Of a stretch of DNA of 25,475 bases, positions 8,330-18,632 are shown in pieces. The DNA comes from Pseudopedobacter sp038237895 (lineage in GTDB: Bacteria > Bacteroidota > Bacteroidia > Sphingobacteriales > Sphingobacteriaceae): positions 1-25,475 of the forward strand of contig JBBRYE010000048.1 of NCBI GenBank assembly GCA_038237895.1, in the 5' to 3' direction. A model generated the notes under the pieces. That model was not told the DNA's origin, searched no databases, and saw nothing but the letters and a program-made list of their open reading frames with translations. The first letter of the stretch is position 1; each line of letters starts with the position of its first letter. The translations under genes and the position numbers were made by a program.

Positions 8330-11300
8330 TTAATTTTTTACCTTTTCAAGCACTAAATTTCTTAATGTAATCTCCGCTCTAGGATCAATACAAATGCTTT
8401 CACTTATATTTAACTCGCAAACAACCAAATCTCCATAGTCTTTAGAGACAGAAAAAACAGGGTATGAAATAGTGTTATCATAAACCTTTTTTAAATCTCC
8501 TTGCCAATAAAAATGCGAGTTTAAATATCTTCCAATTGGGTTTACTTTTGGGTTTTTGATATCAATATGATGGCTTGCGCTACTTACATAAGCCGCAGAA
8601 CTATCACGCATTGCCCACCATTTCCAATCCATTGCATCTAGGTTTTTAAAAAGCGGTGGGTGTTCATCCCAACCCAACATTTCCACAAATTCACCTTTAG
8701 AAGTTTCCAAAGAGTTTTTAAAGAGCTTTGAAACCGTAAACATATATGAATCGTTGTTTGCTAACTTATCACCAATAGCTTCGCTGTCAGGAATCAATAT
8801 ATCTTTACAAAAACGATGTGCATCTGCCTTTTGCTGTAGAATAATCAATCTTCCCTCTTTTTTTAAGTGACTAACAACATTAACACTAGTTAAATTTGCT
8901 TCTGGTCCTAAAATAATTACGTCTGCATTTTTAACATTTGTTTCGGCAGTTGATAAAGCGCCCATTTTTTTCAGGGCAGTATTTACAGCATTTGTATTCC
9001 CCAAGCTTAATATTTTAATCGGCTGTGTTTCAGTTTTAGGATTAGCATAGATTCTTATTTGGTAAGTATTTTGAGAAAGAATCTCTTTTTGGTCATCAGA
9101 CAATGTCAAAGCAATTGTACAATATTCTTTATCCAAGTTAACTGCCGGCATGTTTAGCGTTATTGGATATGTTTTTGTATCGAAGTAATTTACATCGCTA
9201 CAACTTAGCTTCTGCGATTGTAAAACGTTTCCTTTTGCATCCTTAATCGCAATCAACAAATTGGTGTTTTTAATATCCCTAAAATCTTTATCATCGTTAA
9301 CAATAAACAAATTAGTTTTAATGGTATCCCCAGCAAAAAAGTTTCTTTGTGCAGTACTTAAAGCTGTAAGTATCGGTTGAAAACCTTCTTGTACACCATA
9401 ATAAACCGGGAAGGGCTTCCAATCTTTTACTGGTTTAGAGAGCGCATTTTGTATCCACGTTACGTTACTAAACAACATGAAACCAGAATTATCAACGTAA
9501 TTTCTGCTGTATCTTAATTTTTCCGCTTTCATTTTAGCTTCCTGATAAATATGGTTTTGAAAGTAAGAAACGTCCTTACTGTACGTACCAATATCACCAA
9601 CCCAACTTTGTGCAGCATACCTGCCTACATAAGCCGGATGGACCGCTCCATTATCAATCATGCTATACGGAACGGCACATTCTTCGTTTACAAAAGGCAT
9701 CCCATTAGTAGAATTTAATCCTCTTTTATTCTTAGTGTAGTCGTTTACAAAAGATGAAGAATCATACCAACCCCAATAAGAATGTACATCTTCAATATCG
9801 CTTTGTTTTTTAACGTCAGGGTCTCCCGAAGTTTGAAAAACAGGTCGACTATCGTCTAATTTTTTTATCGCATCAATTAAATCTTTAAAAATCGCAAGCT
9901 TTACAGGATTTTCATAATCACCTTGCAAACCTTCATTAGAAAGTTCGTAAAAGAGAATACTTGGGTGATTTCTATATTTCTTGATCGATTCTAACTGTTC
10001 CTGTTTCCAGTGCGCAAGAATTGCGTTATTTGGAGGTGGAGCAGTTGTCATTAAAGCCCAAGGTCTTACCCCTTCGCTACTTACCCCAATTCCAATTTCA
10101 TCAGCAAGGCTGTACCAAAGCTCATTCCATGGGTTACCGTGAGTTCTGGTTATAACGGTGTTTCCATCATGCATTAATTGTAAAAAACCTTTCGCTGTTG
10201 GTTCATCATTTGGTTTATAACCATAAGGGGGCATATTTGCACCTCTAACCCAATAAGGTTTACCGTTTAAAATGATATTTTTCCCTTCGGTACTTACCGT
10301 TCTGTAACCAACTTCACACTCGAATTTATCAAGCTGGTTTCCTTTTTCGTCTTTTAAAACAACCTGTAGTTGGTATAAATAAGGCCTATCAGGAGTCCAT
10401 AAATGTGGCGAAAGCCCGCCTTTGGAAATGGTTATGGTGTTTTTTTGATTAGGATTTATTGATACTACATCCCCACCTTTATCATCAACCAATAGCTGAC
10501 CCGTCTTTTTGTCTTTTATACTGTAAGAAATCTGACTTTTAGTTGCTTTTTTATTTGGATTAGTAAGTTCAATTTGAAGTACATGTCCTGTCATCGTAGG
10601 TTTAAAAAAAACATCTTCAATTTTACCGCCAACTTTAGAAACTTCTAAGGTAACAGGCTGCCAAATTCCCATAAATTTAGCTCTTGGCCCGTTGCCAAAA
10701 CCGCCAAACATTCCCGAGTTAAGCGAAGCCAACATATCACGTGTTACGGGTACAGTTACTGCAATAGAAACCACTTCGTTGCCTTTTTCGGCAACTACTC
10801 CACGTTCTACGTAAACCGCTAAGGTGTTTTTTCCATTCTTTAAATATGGCGTTAATCGGCAAGAAAAACTACCGAACATCCCTAAATGCCCGCCAACATA
10901 ACTGCCGTTGCAGTACACCCTTGAAATGGTAGCAACACCTTCAAAATTTGCATAAAGCTCATTTTTGGTCGCTTTAAAACCCTTAGGTAGTTCTAAAGTT
11001 TTTTGGTACCAGCCAGATTGAATTTTATCAGCATCAAAAGGGAACGACTTTACCCTCATTTCTTCTTTCTTTTCATAGGCTTCAGAAACGTTAGGCAACC
11101 ACCAAGATATCCGGTTTAAAAATTGAGGGGATTTTACAGTCTGCCAGTCATCATTTTTTATAACCGAAGCGTTGTTGATTTGCAAAGCTTTTTCATCTAT
11201 CGCTTTGGGCGAAGCATCAACGGGTTTAAAATTACCCTGAGCTGGAGAAAAATCCCAATCGCCGTCTAAACTTAACTTTTGCTGTTGCAAATCAACAGTC

Positions 11301-11377
11301 ACAATTTTCCCACTTTGTGCTTTTGCAAACGAACTTAAAAACAAGCAAGATACGGTCAATTTTAAAAGTAATCTCAT
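8330..11377 (-). CDS. GH2 family glycoside hydrolase, exported
   Basis: A 1015-residue enzyme of the beta-galactosidase/beta-glucuronidase superfamily (retaining, clan GH-A). A signal peptide spans about 1-20 (FAKAQ). Domains in order: an N-terminal jelly-roll sugar-binding domain (about 35-245), an Ig-like domain (about 250-360), the TIM barrel (about 362-640) opening with GKPYWVRGAN, and long C-terminal domains. The acid/base is probably E482 in ELSNEG and the nucleophile E565 or E566 in FVNEECA. Residues about 800-880 (ADVIILGPEANL, GRLIILQQ) look like a Rossmann-type accessory fold. No T9SS tail is seen, so it is probably periplasmic. The gene starts 35 bases after the upstream glycosidase stop. 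GH2 covers several sugars; in a rhamnose-type glycan a galactosidase, glucuronidase or xylosidase-like role are all possible. Confidence 0.9.
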   Translation of the reverse strand: MRLLLKLTVSCLFLSSFAKAQSGKIVTVDLQQQKLSLDGDWDFSPAQGNFKPVDASPKAIDEKALQINNASVIKNDDWQTVKSPQFLNRISWWLPNVSEAYEKKEEMRVKSFPFDADKIQSGWYQKTLELPKGFKATKNELYANFEGVATISRVYCNGSYVGGHLGMFGSFSCRLTPYLKNGKNTLAVYVERGVVAEKGNEVVSIAVTVPVTRDMLASLNSGMFGGFGNGPRAKFMGIWQPVTLEVSKVGGKIEDVFFKPTMTGHVLQIELTNPNKKATKSQISYSIKDKKTGQLLVDDKGGDVVSINPNQKNTITISKGGLSPHLWTPDRPYLYQLQVVLKDEKGNQLDKFECEVGYRTVSTEGKNIILNGKPYWVRGANMPPYGYKPNDEPTAKGFLQLMHDGNTVITRTHGNPWNELWYSLADEIGIGVSSEGVRPWALMTTAPPPNNAILAHWKQEQLESIKKYRNHPSILFYELSNEGLQGDYENPVKLAIFKDLIDAIKKLDDSRPVFQTSGDPDVKKQSDIEDVHSYWGWYDSSSFVNDYTKNKRGLNSTNGMPFVNEECAVPYSMIDNGAVHPAYVGRYAAQSWVGDIGTYSKDVSYFQNHIYQEAKMKAEKLRYSRNYVDNSGFMLFSNVTWIQNALSKPVKDWKPFPVYYGVQEGFQPILTALSTAQRNFFAGDTIKTNLFIVNDDKDFRDIKNTNLLIAIKDAKGNVLQSQKLSCSDVNYFDTKTYPITLNMPAVNLDKEYCTIALTLSDDQKEILSQNTYQIRIYANPKTETQPIKILSLGNTNAVNTALKKMGALSTAETNVKNADVIILGPEANLTSVNVVSHLKKEGRLIILQQKADAHRFCKDILIPDSEAIGDKLANNDSYMFTVSKLFKNSLETSKGEFVEMLGWDEHPPLFKNLDAMDWKWWAMRDSSAAYVSSASHHIDIKNPKVNPIGRYLNSHFYWQGDLKKVYDNTISYPVFSVSKDYGDLVVCELNISESICIDPRAEITLRNLVLEKVKN

Positions 11378-11412
11378 CGGTAAATTAGAATATAATACTA
11401 TATAAATATTTG

Positions 11413-14283
11413 TTATTTCACTAAAATCTTAACTCTGGTGCTACTCCCGTTGTAGCTCACTTGCACCACATAAACCCCACTTACTGGCTTAGGAGAGATG
11501 TTGATTTCATTGGCAGCACTGGCATTTTTAACATCTATACTTTGTAGTTGATTACCAGCTAAATCAAATAATTTAATATTGAATTTTTTAACGGTTTTAT
11601 CTTCAATGTTTACATAAATATCTCCTTCAGAAGGGTTTGGAAAAACCTTTATGCCTGCTTTATATTCAATATTATCACCGATTGCGGTGTTTAAATCAAT
11701 TTTTGCTTCTGCAATTGCACTGTACAAAGTTTTAACCGTATCATTAACCGCATACAACCTGTATTGATACGTTTTGGCAGTTATTAAACCTGTGTTTAAG
11801 TAAGATGTGGCGTTTGCAGCAATATCCGCTAGTTTGGTAAAATCAGTTTGGTCGCTTGTTTTGTATTCTAAAACATATCCTTTTTCAAAATTGGTAATAT
11901 CTTGCCAGTCAATTTTTATAGACGTTGAAGATTGTGGCGTTGCTGTTAAATTATTTACCGGGTCTAAATTCACATTAATGGTTTGATCGGCAGCAATAGT
12001 TGTTTCCACGGATGGCCAAATTACCTGTGCGCCGTCTTTAATTTGATAAGTTCTGGTACTACTTAATGATGCCACATTAAAAAAAGTTGCCGCACCAGCT
12101 GTTTCCGTTTTATGACTTTCGCCGTTAAAATAAATATTTACATTGTTTTTAACTGCACTTCGAGAAATTAGGTTAAAATCTACTTTACACAAATTGACCT
12201 CGCCCACTAAAGGGTTAAAAGTTTGATCCCAGCTGGTAACTCCAATAATAGGCAATGCAAATGCGAAAGCATTTTCCTCATTTGCTGTGCCCGCAGCTTG
12301 CCAAACATTCCAGCTCGGTTTTTTGGTATTTTGTACTTCTGGCGAACTGGATGTTTTATCCGTTGTCCATAAACCCAGATACAGCCCTCCTTCGCCGGTA
12401 TTATCAACACGGCGATGATGTTGAATTGCTTCTAAAGAAGGTAAACGATTAAATTTCTTCCACATGTAAGCTACTCCAGCCGCTTGATTATTAAATGTGG
12501 TGACATCATAATTAGCACCGGCATGTATCCCTTGCTCAGAAAACATCAAAGAACGAACTTTTAAACCTTTATAAAGACTCGTCTTTTGCCTTAACCAAGT
12601 ATCTATTAATTCAATATTTTTTGGCGTAATTAAAGGTGATGTAGTAAGGTTCAAATTTATTTTTGTATCCTTCCAAGTTTCAAAATTAAAGAGGTTTTCT
12701 GGATAAGGGTGGTAAGCTAAACCCCATTCATAGTCGCCTTGTTTTTTAGACATATCCAATAAAAGATTTAGCATTTCTTTAGGAGCGTAATCAACCACGG
12801 GAGATGCCCAATAATGAGTACTAGAATAAAAAACTTTAGCAGCAGGATTGTATTTTCTAATTGTATAATAAACACTCCTCATAGAACGATCATAAAGTTC
12901 CATATAGGTTTCCATAGATTTTTGACCTGCATTTGTCCAAACACTTCCTGCATCAACCTCATTGTGGATTATCCAATTGGTTACTTTCCCATACAAATTA
13001 TCTGGTCTGCTGTAACGATCAGCCAAAAACGCCGTTATAGCAGCGTAATAATTTAAACCATTTAAAGAGGCTACGTTTGCCATACTGTAAGTTCCTGTAC
13101 TTTCAGCATCTGGGTGTCTGAATATATCTTTTATCTGTTGACTGCCACCTATTGGAATTAATATAATCACGGAAACGATAGTATTAGTTGCAGCACAGGC
13201 TTTGTATGTTGCGTCAAAATTGGCTATTGTTGTAGGATTAATATAATAAGTTTTTCCGTTAAAAATAAACGGCAAACTTGTTGGCGTTAAGCTTAAAACA
13301 TTTGAATAAACAATGTTCGAGGTTACGCTTTTTAACCCTAAAGGGACTAAATCTGCGGCAGCTTGTGTACCACCAAAACCACCCACTCCCTTTTTATTTT
13401 CTGGTTTTACTTCTGGGAAGTAATTAATAGCGGCATCATAAACATCGTCTGCAAAGTGTGCATAAGACTTATAGGTATATGAACTTCCAGTTTTTTCTGC
13501 AATTACCCACCTAGAGTAAATTCTATCATAACCCTCACCATTAATTGTAATAGCCCTATCTAATACTGTTTTTATATTATTTGTGCCAGTTAATAAAGTA
13601 GAAAAAACGATATCCTCAGGTTTAAAAATCGGGTTAAACATTCTTAGCTCGCATAAATAAAGATTGCCAGGATTACTGGCTAATTTACTATCAATAGTTA
13701 CCGAGGTTTGGTTAACAGCGACTTTACTAATGGTATTTGTAAAATTGGTGCTCAAATAATTTTTAAAAAAAGTGCTATTCTGCTGATCAATAATAAAAGG
13801 ATCGGTATTATATTCAGCGGAGGTTGGTGTTCTTAGCGTGATGTTTTTTATTTGGATGGATTGACCTGCGGTAGTCCCAAAATCGAATCTAAATTTTGTA
13901 AAGTTGGTATTCCAATTGGCAGACCTTTTCATATTAACTATAAAACTTTTATAGGTAGATGATGGAGGCACTGCACCAACGCTAATTTTTCTATCAGGAG
14001 ACGCAGGACCATAAAAAATTGTTAAATCATCTAATCCGGCGGTAGAGATATAATCAAAACTGATATAAAAGGTGGAATTATAATCGAAAAAAGTGCTGAT
14101 ATCGTTTACAGAAATGTAAGGATCTGCTCCATTAGTTGTTAAATAGAAACTGCCATCCCCGTTGTTAACTACATTTATACGGGTAGCTGTTGCCGTATTT
14201 AGCGTGAGCGGAATACTAGTTTGAGAATATCCTTTTGCTATACTCAAAACTGCAAATATCAATATCAAACTTTTCTTTAACAT
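11413..14283 (-). CDS. DUF5722-like putative clan GH-A glycosidase with Fn3 and T9SS tail
   Basis: Start chosen at 14283 because a clean signal peptide (MLKKSLILIFAVLSIAKGYS) begins there; an in-frame ATG at 14325 adds an implausible 14-residue leader. The 956-residue product has an N-terminal beta-sandwich that may bind sugar (about 22-160), a linker domain (160-295), and a TIM-barrel-like region (about 296-700). That region carries IIHNEVDAG (E442, candidate acid/base) and FSEQGIHAG (E583, candidate nucleophile), as in clan GH-A retaining enzymes. An Fn3 domain follows (about 775-865), then a T9SS type A sorting domain (877-956: FPNPSEG start, GVYVVQV end). I match it from memory to the DUF5722 class, whose activity I cannot state. 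T9SS export implies a surface-bound or secreted endo- or exo-glycosidase. It is a near duplicate of the gene at 14380-18525. Confidence 0.8.
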   Translation of the reverse strand: MLKKSLILIFAVLSIAKGYSQTSIPLTLNTATATRINVVNNGDGSFYLTTNGADPYISVNDISTFFDYNSTFYISFDYISTAGLDDLTIFYGPASPDRKISVGAVPPSSTYKSFIVNMKRSANWNTNFTKFRFDFGTTAGQSIQIKNITLRTPTSAEYNTDPFIIDQQNSTFFKNYLSTNFTNTISKVAVNQTSVTIDSKLASNPGNLYLCELRMFNPIFKPEDIVFSTLLTGTNNIKTVLDRAITINGEGYDRIYSRWVIAEKTGSSYTYKSYAHFADDVYDAAINYFPEVKPENKKGVGGFGGTQAAADLVPLGLKSVTSNIVYSNVLSLTPTSLPFIFNGKTYYINPTTIANFDATYKACAATNTIVSVIILIPIGGSQQIKDIFRHPDAESTGTYSMANVASLNGLNYYAAITAFLADRYSRPDNLYGKVTNWIIHNEVDAGSVWTNAGQKSMETYMELYDRSMRSVYYTIRKYNPAAKVFYSSTHYWASPVVDYAPKEMLNLLLDMSKKQGDYEWGLAYHPYPENLFNFETWKDTKINLNLTTSPLITPKNIELIDTWLRQKTSLYKGLKVRSLMFSEQGIHAGANYDVTTFNNQAAGVAYMWKKFNRLPSLEAIQHHRRVDNTGEGGLYLGLWTTDKTSSSPEVQNTKKPSWNVWQAAGTANEENAFAFALPIIGVTSWDQTFNPLVGEVNLCKVDFNLISRSAVKNNVNIYFNGESHKTETAGAATFFNVASLSSTRTYQIKDGAQVIWPSVETTIAADQTINVNLDPVNNLTATPQSSTSIKIDWQDITNFEKGYVLEYKTSDQTDFTKLADIAANATSYLNTGLITAKTYQYRLYAVNDTVKTLYSAIAEAKIDLNTAIGDNIEYKAGIKVFPNPSEGDIYVNIEDKTVKKFNIKLFDLAGNQLQSIDVKNASAANEINISPKPVSGVYVVQVSYNGSSTRVKILVK

Positions 14284-14379
14284 CGTCTTATTTTTTAATA
14301 ATGATTTAAAATTTAAAGGCCACACCTCAAATTAAGCTATAGTAATTATTTTAATGTTTTTTAACTGTTAAACACTTAA

Positions 14380-17300
14380 TTATCTGACAAATTTTTGAGT
14401 GCTGACCATATCGTTTAAACTAATTTTAACAATATAAACACCCTCTTTTAAGTCAGATATATCAATACTTTTACTACTTAACCCGGATTGTAAATAATAG
14501 GATTTAGCCAAAATTTCAACTCCGTTAACGGTATAAACTACAACTTTTGCTTCTCCATTTTTCAAAGATTTAACATTGAAGTTTAAATTTGTAGCGTCTG
14601 AATAAATTACAATTCCATCTTTTTCTACATCAAAATTAATAGCAACAGTTTTTGACAACGCAGCTTTGCCATCAAAATCAATTTGATTTAATTGATAATA
14701 ATTTATCCCACTTAACGGCTTACTATCTAGATAAGCGTAACTATTGGTTTTCGTACTTGTTCCATTACCTTTTACTGATGTGATGGCTTGGAAATTTGTA
14801 GCATCTTCAGATCTTAATACATCAAAACGTTCATTGTTATTTTCTGATAACGTAGTCCAGTTTAATTGGACACCATCTTGTACTTTTTTACCGTTAAAGT
14901 TTTGTAAGGTAACAGGTAAAGTAGTTGATATGTTTGATTTCGGAGTGAAAGCTACACCTCTAAAAGCATAACCAGTTCCTGCCGAAGCTACATCGCTAAT
15001 GTTTCCGTCTAACACTAAATTATATGTATTTGCGTCTGTTAAGGTTTGTAACTTATTGTTTTCTGCAACAGTACCCGTAGTAAAAAATAACTGTACTTTT
15101 TTACTTGCGTTTATGTATCCTGTTATACCAAATGCAACGTTTCCTAAAGCTGTAGTAGAATTTAATGTCCAGGTACCGCTAACTAATGAATATTTTTTTA
15201 AATCTGTGTTTTCAGTAACATATAAAACATCATCACCAATTATATTTGGGTTCATATCAAAAAATATAAAATCTTGCGTTTTTACATTTTTTGTAATCCC
15301 TAATAATGAAGTTGGAGTTGATGAAGATGTTGGATTTCCAGTTCCTATGCTGCTAAGACCATAATTTGTTGTATTAAAAAAACCTGTATATAATTGCCCG
15401 CCAGATATTGCTAAAGAATAAGCATTGGTATAATTAGCAGTACCCATTCCTGATAAAAATGCAATATTGGTTGCAGCCGTTGAACTACTATTAGCATAAG
15501 GAACAGATTTTACACCACCAGATGCGCTGGTTATATAAAAAGTACTTCCATCTTGTGAGAGTGCACATCTAAAGTTTGATGCAAAATCACCTGCTTTAAC
15601 CTTGGTAGTATAATCTGGTATTCTGTTTTCGCCAACACGAACAACAACCTTAGAACCAGCAAATGCTGTTGTGCCATCTGTGGCGGCTGTTGCATCATAA
15701 CCAGCTAAACTTAAATAATTCTTGTCGACTGATAGTTTCAAAAGACCTTCTGTTGCCGCATTATCTACTAAAGATATTCGGGCTGATGGTGTGTTAACAT
15801 CTAAATTTGTAGTGGAGACTGTTGCTCCGGCTTTCGTCAATTCTAATAAACTTACTGCCCTAGTTGTACCGGTATTATAAGTTGTGCCATCGCCAACCCT
15901 TAAAACAACTAAATTATCAGGTAAATATTGAGAAGATAAAATGCCATCAGCATCAACTACTTTACTATATAATGTTTGTACAGTATCATTTATCGCATAT
16001 AACCGATATTGATAATTCAAATTATTTGTTAAACCTGCATTAAGATAAGACGTGGAATTAGCAGCAATGTCTGCAACCTTAGTGAAGTTGCTTTGACCAT
16101 CTGCTTTATATTCCAGCACATACCTTGTCTCAAAATTTGTAATATCCTGCCACTCCAATTTAACTGAAGTGGGAGATTGGCGAAGTGCCGTGAAATTTGC
16201 AACTGGATCTAAATTTACATTGATGGTTTGATCTGTAGAAGTGGTAGTTTCAACAGATGGCCAAATAACTTTTTCGCCATTTTTAACTTGATAGCTTCTG
16301 GTGTTACTTAAAGATGCTACGTTATAAAATGTGGCCGCACCAGCTGTTTCTGTTTTGTGGCGCTCACCGTTAAAGTAAACGTAAATATCGTTTTTAGGAG
16401 CACCCTGCGAGCTCATCGTAAAATCTACTTTACATAGATTTACCTCCCCTAATAATGGATTAAAAGTTTGGTCCCAAGTGCTTACTCCAACAAAAGGCAA
16501 CGCAAAAGCAAAAGCATTATCTTCATTTGCTGTACCTGCATTTTGCCAAACAGTCCAACTTAGCTTTTTGGTATCTTGCACTTCTGGAGAGGTGGAAGTT
16601 TTATCGGTTGTCCATAAGCCCATATACAAACCTCCTTCACCCGTATTGTCAACCCTTCGATGGTACTGTATGCCTTCTAAAGACGGCAAACGACTGAATT
16701 TTTTCCACATATAAGCAACTCCCGAAGCTTGTTTATTAAAAGTAGTTGCATCGTAATTTGCACCTGCGTGTACTCCCTCCTCAGAAAATATTAAAGACCG
16801 TACTTTTAAACCCTTGTAGAGACTGCTTTTTTGGCGTATCCAAGTGTCAATTAGTTCAATGTTTTTTGGCGTAATTAAAGGAGAAGTATTTAGATTAAAA
16901 TTAATTTGAGTGTCTTTCCAAATCTCAAAATCAAATAAATTCTCTGGGTAAGGATGGTAAGCTAAACCCCATTCGTAGTCGCCTTGTTTCTTGCTTAAAT
17001 CAACCAAAAAACCCAATAGCTTGTTAGGTGCATAGTCCACCTGTAAACTCCAATGGTGAGTAATAGAAGCAAAAACTTTACCTGCGGGGTTATACTTTCT
17101 AATGGTGTAATAAACTGTACGCATGGATCTATCGTACAATTCAGTATAAGTTTCCATAGCTTTTTGACCAGCATTTGTCCATACACTGCCTGCATCTACT
17201 TCATTATGGATGATCCAATTGGTTACACGTCCGTATAAATTATCTGGTCTGCTGTAGCGTTCTGCTAGAAAAGCGGTAACTGCTGCATAATAATTTAAGC

Positions 17301-18525
17301 CATTTAAAGATGTCACATTTGCCATACTGTAACTAGCCGTACTTTCTGAATCTGGGTGGCGAAATATATCTTGCTGAGCCTGAGAGCCATTAATCGGTAT
17401 TAAAATAATTACGGAAACAATGGTGTTACTTTCAGCACAAGCTTTATAGGTAGCATCTAAATTAGCTACTGTTGTTGCATTCATATAATACGTTTTGCCA
17501 TTAAAAACGAAAGGCAAACTGCTTGGGGTTAAGCTTAAAACTGAAGAATAAATAACATTTGAAGTTATACTTTTTAACCCTAAAGGAACTAAATCTGCGA
17601 TAGCTTGTGCACCGCCAAAGCCTCCCAATCCTTTTTTATTCTCGGGCTTAACCTCTGGTAAATAATTGACCGCGGCTTCACCCACATCATCTGCAAAGTG
17701 AGCAAAAGATTTATAAGTATAAGTTGCTCCGTTTTTTTCTGCAATTACCCATCGAGAGTAAATTCTATCGTAAGTATCTGCCGAAATAACAACATTTCTT
17801 GGCAAGGTGGTTTTAACAACTCTATCGGTGGTTAAAGCTTGCGAAAAAACAATATTTTCAGGCTTAAACAATGGATCAAACATCCTCAACTCGCACAAAA
17901 ATAAGTTATTAGCGTTAGTTGGATTGTTAGTTTCAATAACCACATTACTTTGATCAACCTTAACGCTATTTACAGTATTTGTAAAATTGGTATTCAAGTA
18001 ATGCTTGATAAAAGTGTTATTACGTTCATCAAGGGTAAAAGGATCACTATTATATTCTGCTGTTGTTGGTGGTCGTAAAGTGATGTTTTTTATTTGGATG
18101 GATTGTCCGGCTGTGGTACCAAAATCAAACCTAAACTTTGTGTAATAAGTAGCCCAATTAGGTGACCTTTTTAGGTTGATGGTGAAATTTTTGTAAGTAG
18201 CCGATGGCGCCAATGCGCCAACAGATAATTTCTTATCTGCCGAAGGAACACCGTAAAATACCGTTAAATCATCTAATCCGCCTGTAGAGATATAATCAAA
18301 ACTGATGTAATAGGTTGATTGATAATCATAAGATGACGTAAGCTCGTTAATGGAAATATAAGGATCTGCGCCATTTGTTGTTAAGGTAAAACTTCCATCA
18401 CCGTTATCAACCACAGCCATACGTAAAGCTGATGCAGGGTTTAAAGCGAGCGGAAAACTGGTTTGTGAGTATCCCTTAAGACACAAAAATAAGGCGATTA
18501 AAATGAATGAGACCCTTTTTAACAT
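14380..18525 (-). CDS. DUF5722-like glycosidase fused to a propeller-like module, T9SS tail
   Basis: A 1381-residue modular protein. Residues 1-862 parallel the neighbour at 11413-14283 almost residue for residue: signal peptide, beta-sandwich, barrel with IIHNEVDAG (E442) and FSEEGVHAG (E582), and Fn3. After that it diverges. Residues about 869-1197 form a repeat-rich, Gly/Thr/Ser-rich beta module beginning NLVVLRVGDGTTYNT, the same module that makes up the separate protein at 18633-20255. Residues 1203-1298 are an Fn3-like domain of the kind that often precedes T9SS tails, and 1300-1381 a T9SS type A sorting domain that resembles the tail of 18633-20255, not that of 11413-14283. So the protein is a fusion of its two neighbours' modules. 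Likely a surface glycosidase with an added binding or scaffolding propeller. The catalytic pair is inferred from position; the substrate is unknown. Confidence 0.82.
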   Translation of the reverse strand: MLKRVSFILIALFLCLKGYSQTSFPLALNPASALRMAVVDNGDGSFTLTTNGADPYISINELTSSYDYQSTYYISFDYISTGGLDDLTVFYGVPSADKKLSVGALAPSATYKNFTINLKRSPNWATYYTKFRFDFGTTAGQSIQIKNITLRPPTTAEYNSDPFTLDERNNTFIKHYLNTNFTNTVNSVKVDQSNVVIETNNPTNANNLFLCELRMFDPLFKPENIVFSQALTTDRVVKTTLPRNVVISADTYDRIYSRWVIAEKNGATYTYKSFAHFADDVGEAAVNYLPEVKPENKKGLGGFGGAQAIADLVPLGLKSITSNVIYSSVLSLTPSSLPFVFNGKTYYMNATTVANLDATYKACAESNTIVSVIILIPINGSQAQQDIFRHPDSESTASYSMANVTSLNGLNYYAAVTAFLAERYSRPDNLYGRVTNWIIHNEVDAGSVWTNAGQKAMETYTELYDRSMRTVYYTIRKYNPAGKVFASITHHWSLQVDYAPNKLLGFLVDLSKKQGDYEWGLAYHPYPENLFDFEIWKDTQINFNLNTSPLITPKNIELIDTWIRQKSSLYKGLKVRSLIFSEEGVHAGANYDATTFNKQASGVAYMWKKFSRLPSLEGIQYHRRVDNTGEGGLYMGLWTTDKTSTSPEVQDTKKLSWTVWQNAGTANEDNAFAFALPFVGVSTWDQTFNPLLGEVNLCKVDFTMSSQGAPKNDIYVYFNGERHKTETAGAATFYNVASLSNTRSYQVKNGEKVIWPSVETTTSTDQTINVNLDPVANFTALRQSPTSVKLEWQDITNFETRYVLEYKADGQSNFTKVADIAANSTSYLNAGLTNNLNYQYRLYAINDTVQTLYSKVVDADGILSSQYLPDNLVVLRVGDGTTYNTGTTRAVSLLELTKAGATVSTTNLDVNTPSARISLVDNAATEGLLKLSVDKNYLSLAGYDATAATDGTTAFAGSKVVVRVGENRIPDYTTKVKAGDFASNFRCALSQDGSTFYITSASGGVKSVPYANSSSTAATNIAFLSGMGTANYTNAYSLAISGGQLYTGFFNTTNYGLSSIGTGNPTSSSTPTSLLGITKNVKTQDFIFFDMNPNIIGDDVLYVTENTDLKKYSLVSGTWTLNSTTALGNVAFGITGYINASKKVQLFFTTGTVAENNKLQTLTDANTYNLVLDGNISDVASAGTGYAFRGVAFTPKSNISTTLPVTLQNFNGKKVQDGVQLNWTTLSENNNERFDVLRSEDATNFQAITSVKGNGTSTKTNSYAYLDSKPLSGINYYQLNQIDFDGKAALSKTVAINFDVEKDGIVIYSDATNLNFNVKSLKNGEAKVVVYTVNGVEILAKSYYLQSGLSSKSIDISDLKEGVYIVKISLNDMVSTQKFVR

Positions 18526-18550
18526 GATATTTCAGTTTATGATATGATAG

Positions 18551-18591
18551 AAAAAACTTTTACCATAACCTAAATTAGGTTGTGGTAAAAG
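18551..18591 (-). terminator. Intrinsic terminator after the propeller-like gene
   Basis: CTTTTACCATAACCTA (18557-18572) pairs with TAGGTTGTGGTAAAAG (18576-18591) over 16 positions with a single non-Watson-Crick pair and a 3-base loop. On the minus strand the stem is followed by six U (18556-18551). It lies between the interrupted gene and the fused glycosidase, so downstream PUL genes would be expressed at a reduced level or from their own promoter. Confidence 0.8.
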
Positions 18592-18632
18592 CTGTAACAA
18601 ATTTTAACGCTTAATTAAAAGCGTAAATCAAT

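Noticed and set aside
8282..8332. Seventeen sense codons in frame after the GH2 stop (…FYKNINDWLVGS)
   Set aside because: A run of this length is common by chance; no homology to GH2 C-termini could be recognised, and GH2 already has full length.
14284..14325. Upstream in-frame ATG at 14325 as the start of the glycosidase
   Set aside because: The 14 extra residues would precede an otherwise perfect signal peptide that begins at 14283, and the paralog starts at the equivalent Met.
14744..15364. Plus-strand open frames opposite the fused glycosidase
   Set aside because: They are antisense shadows of a well supported gene, with no signal, domain or recognisable composition of their own.
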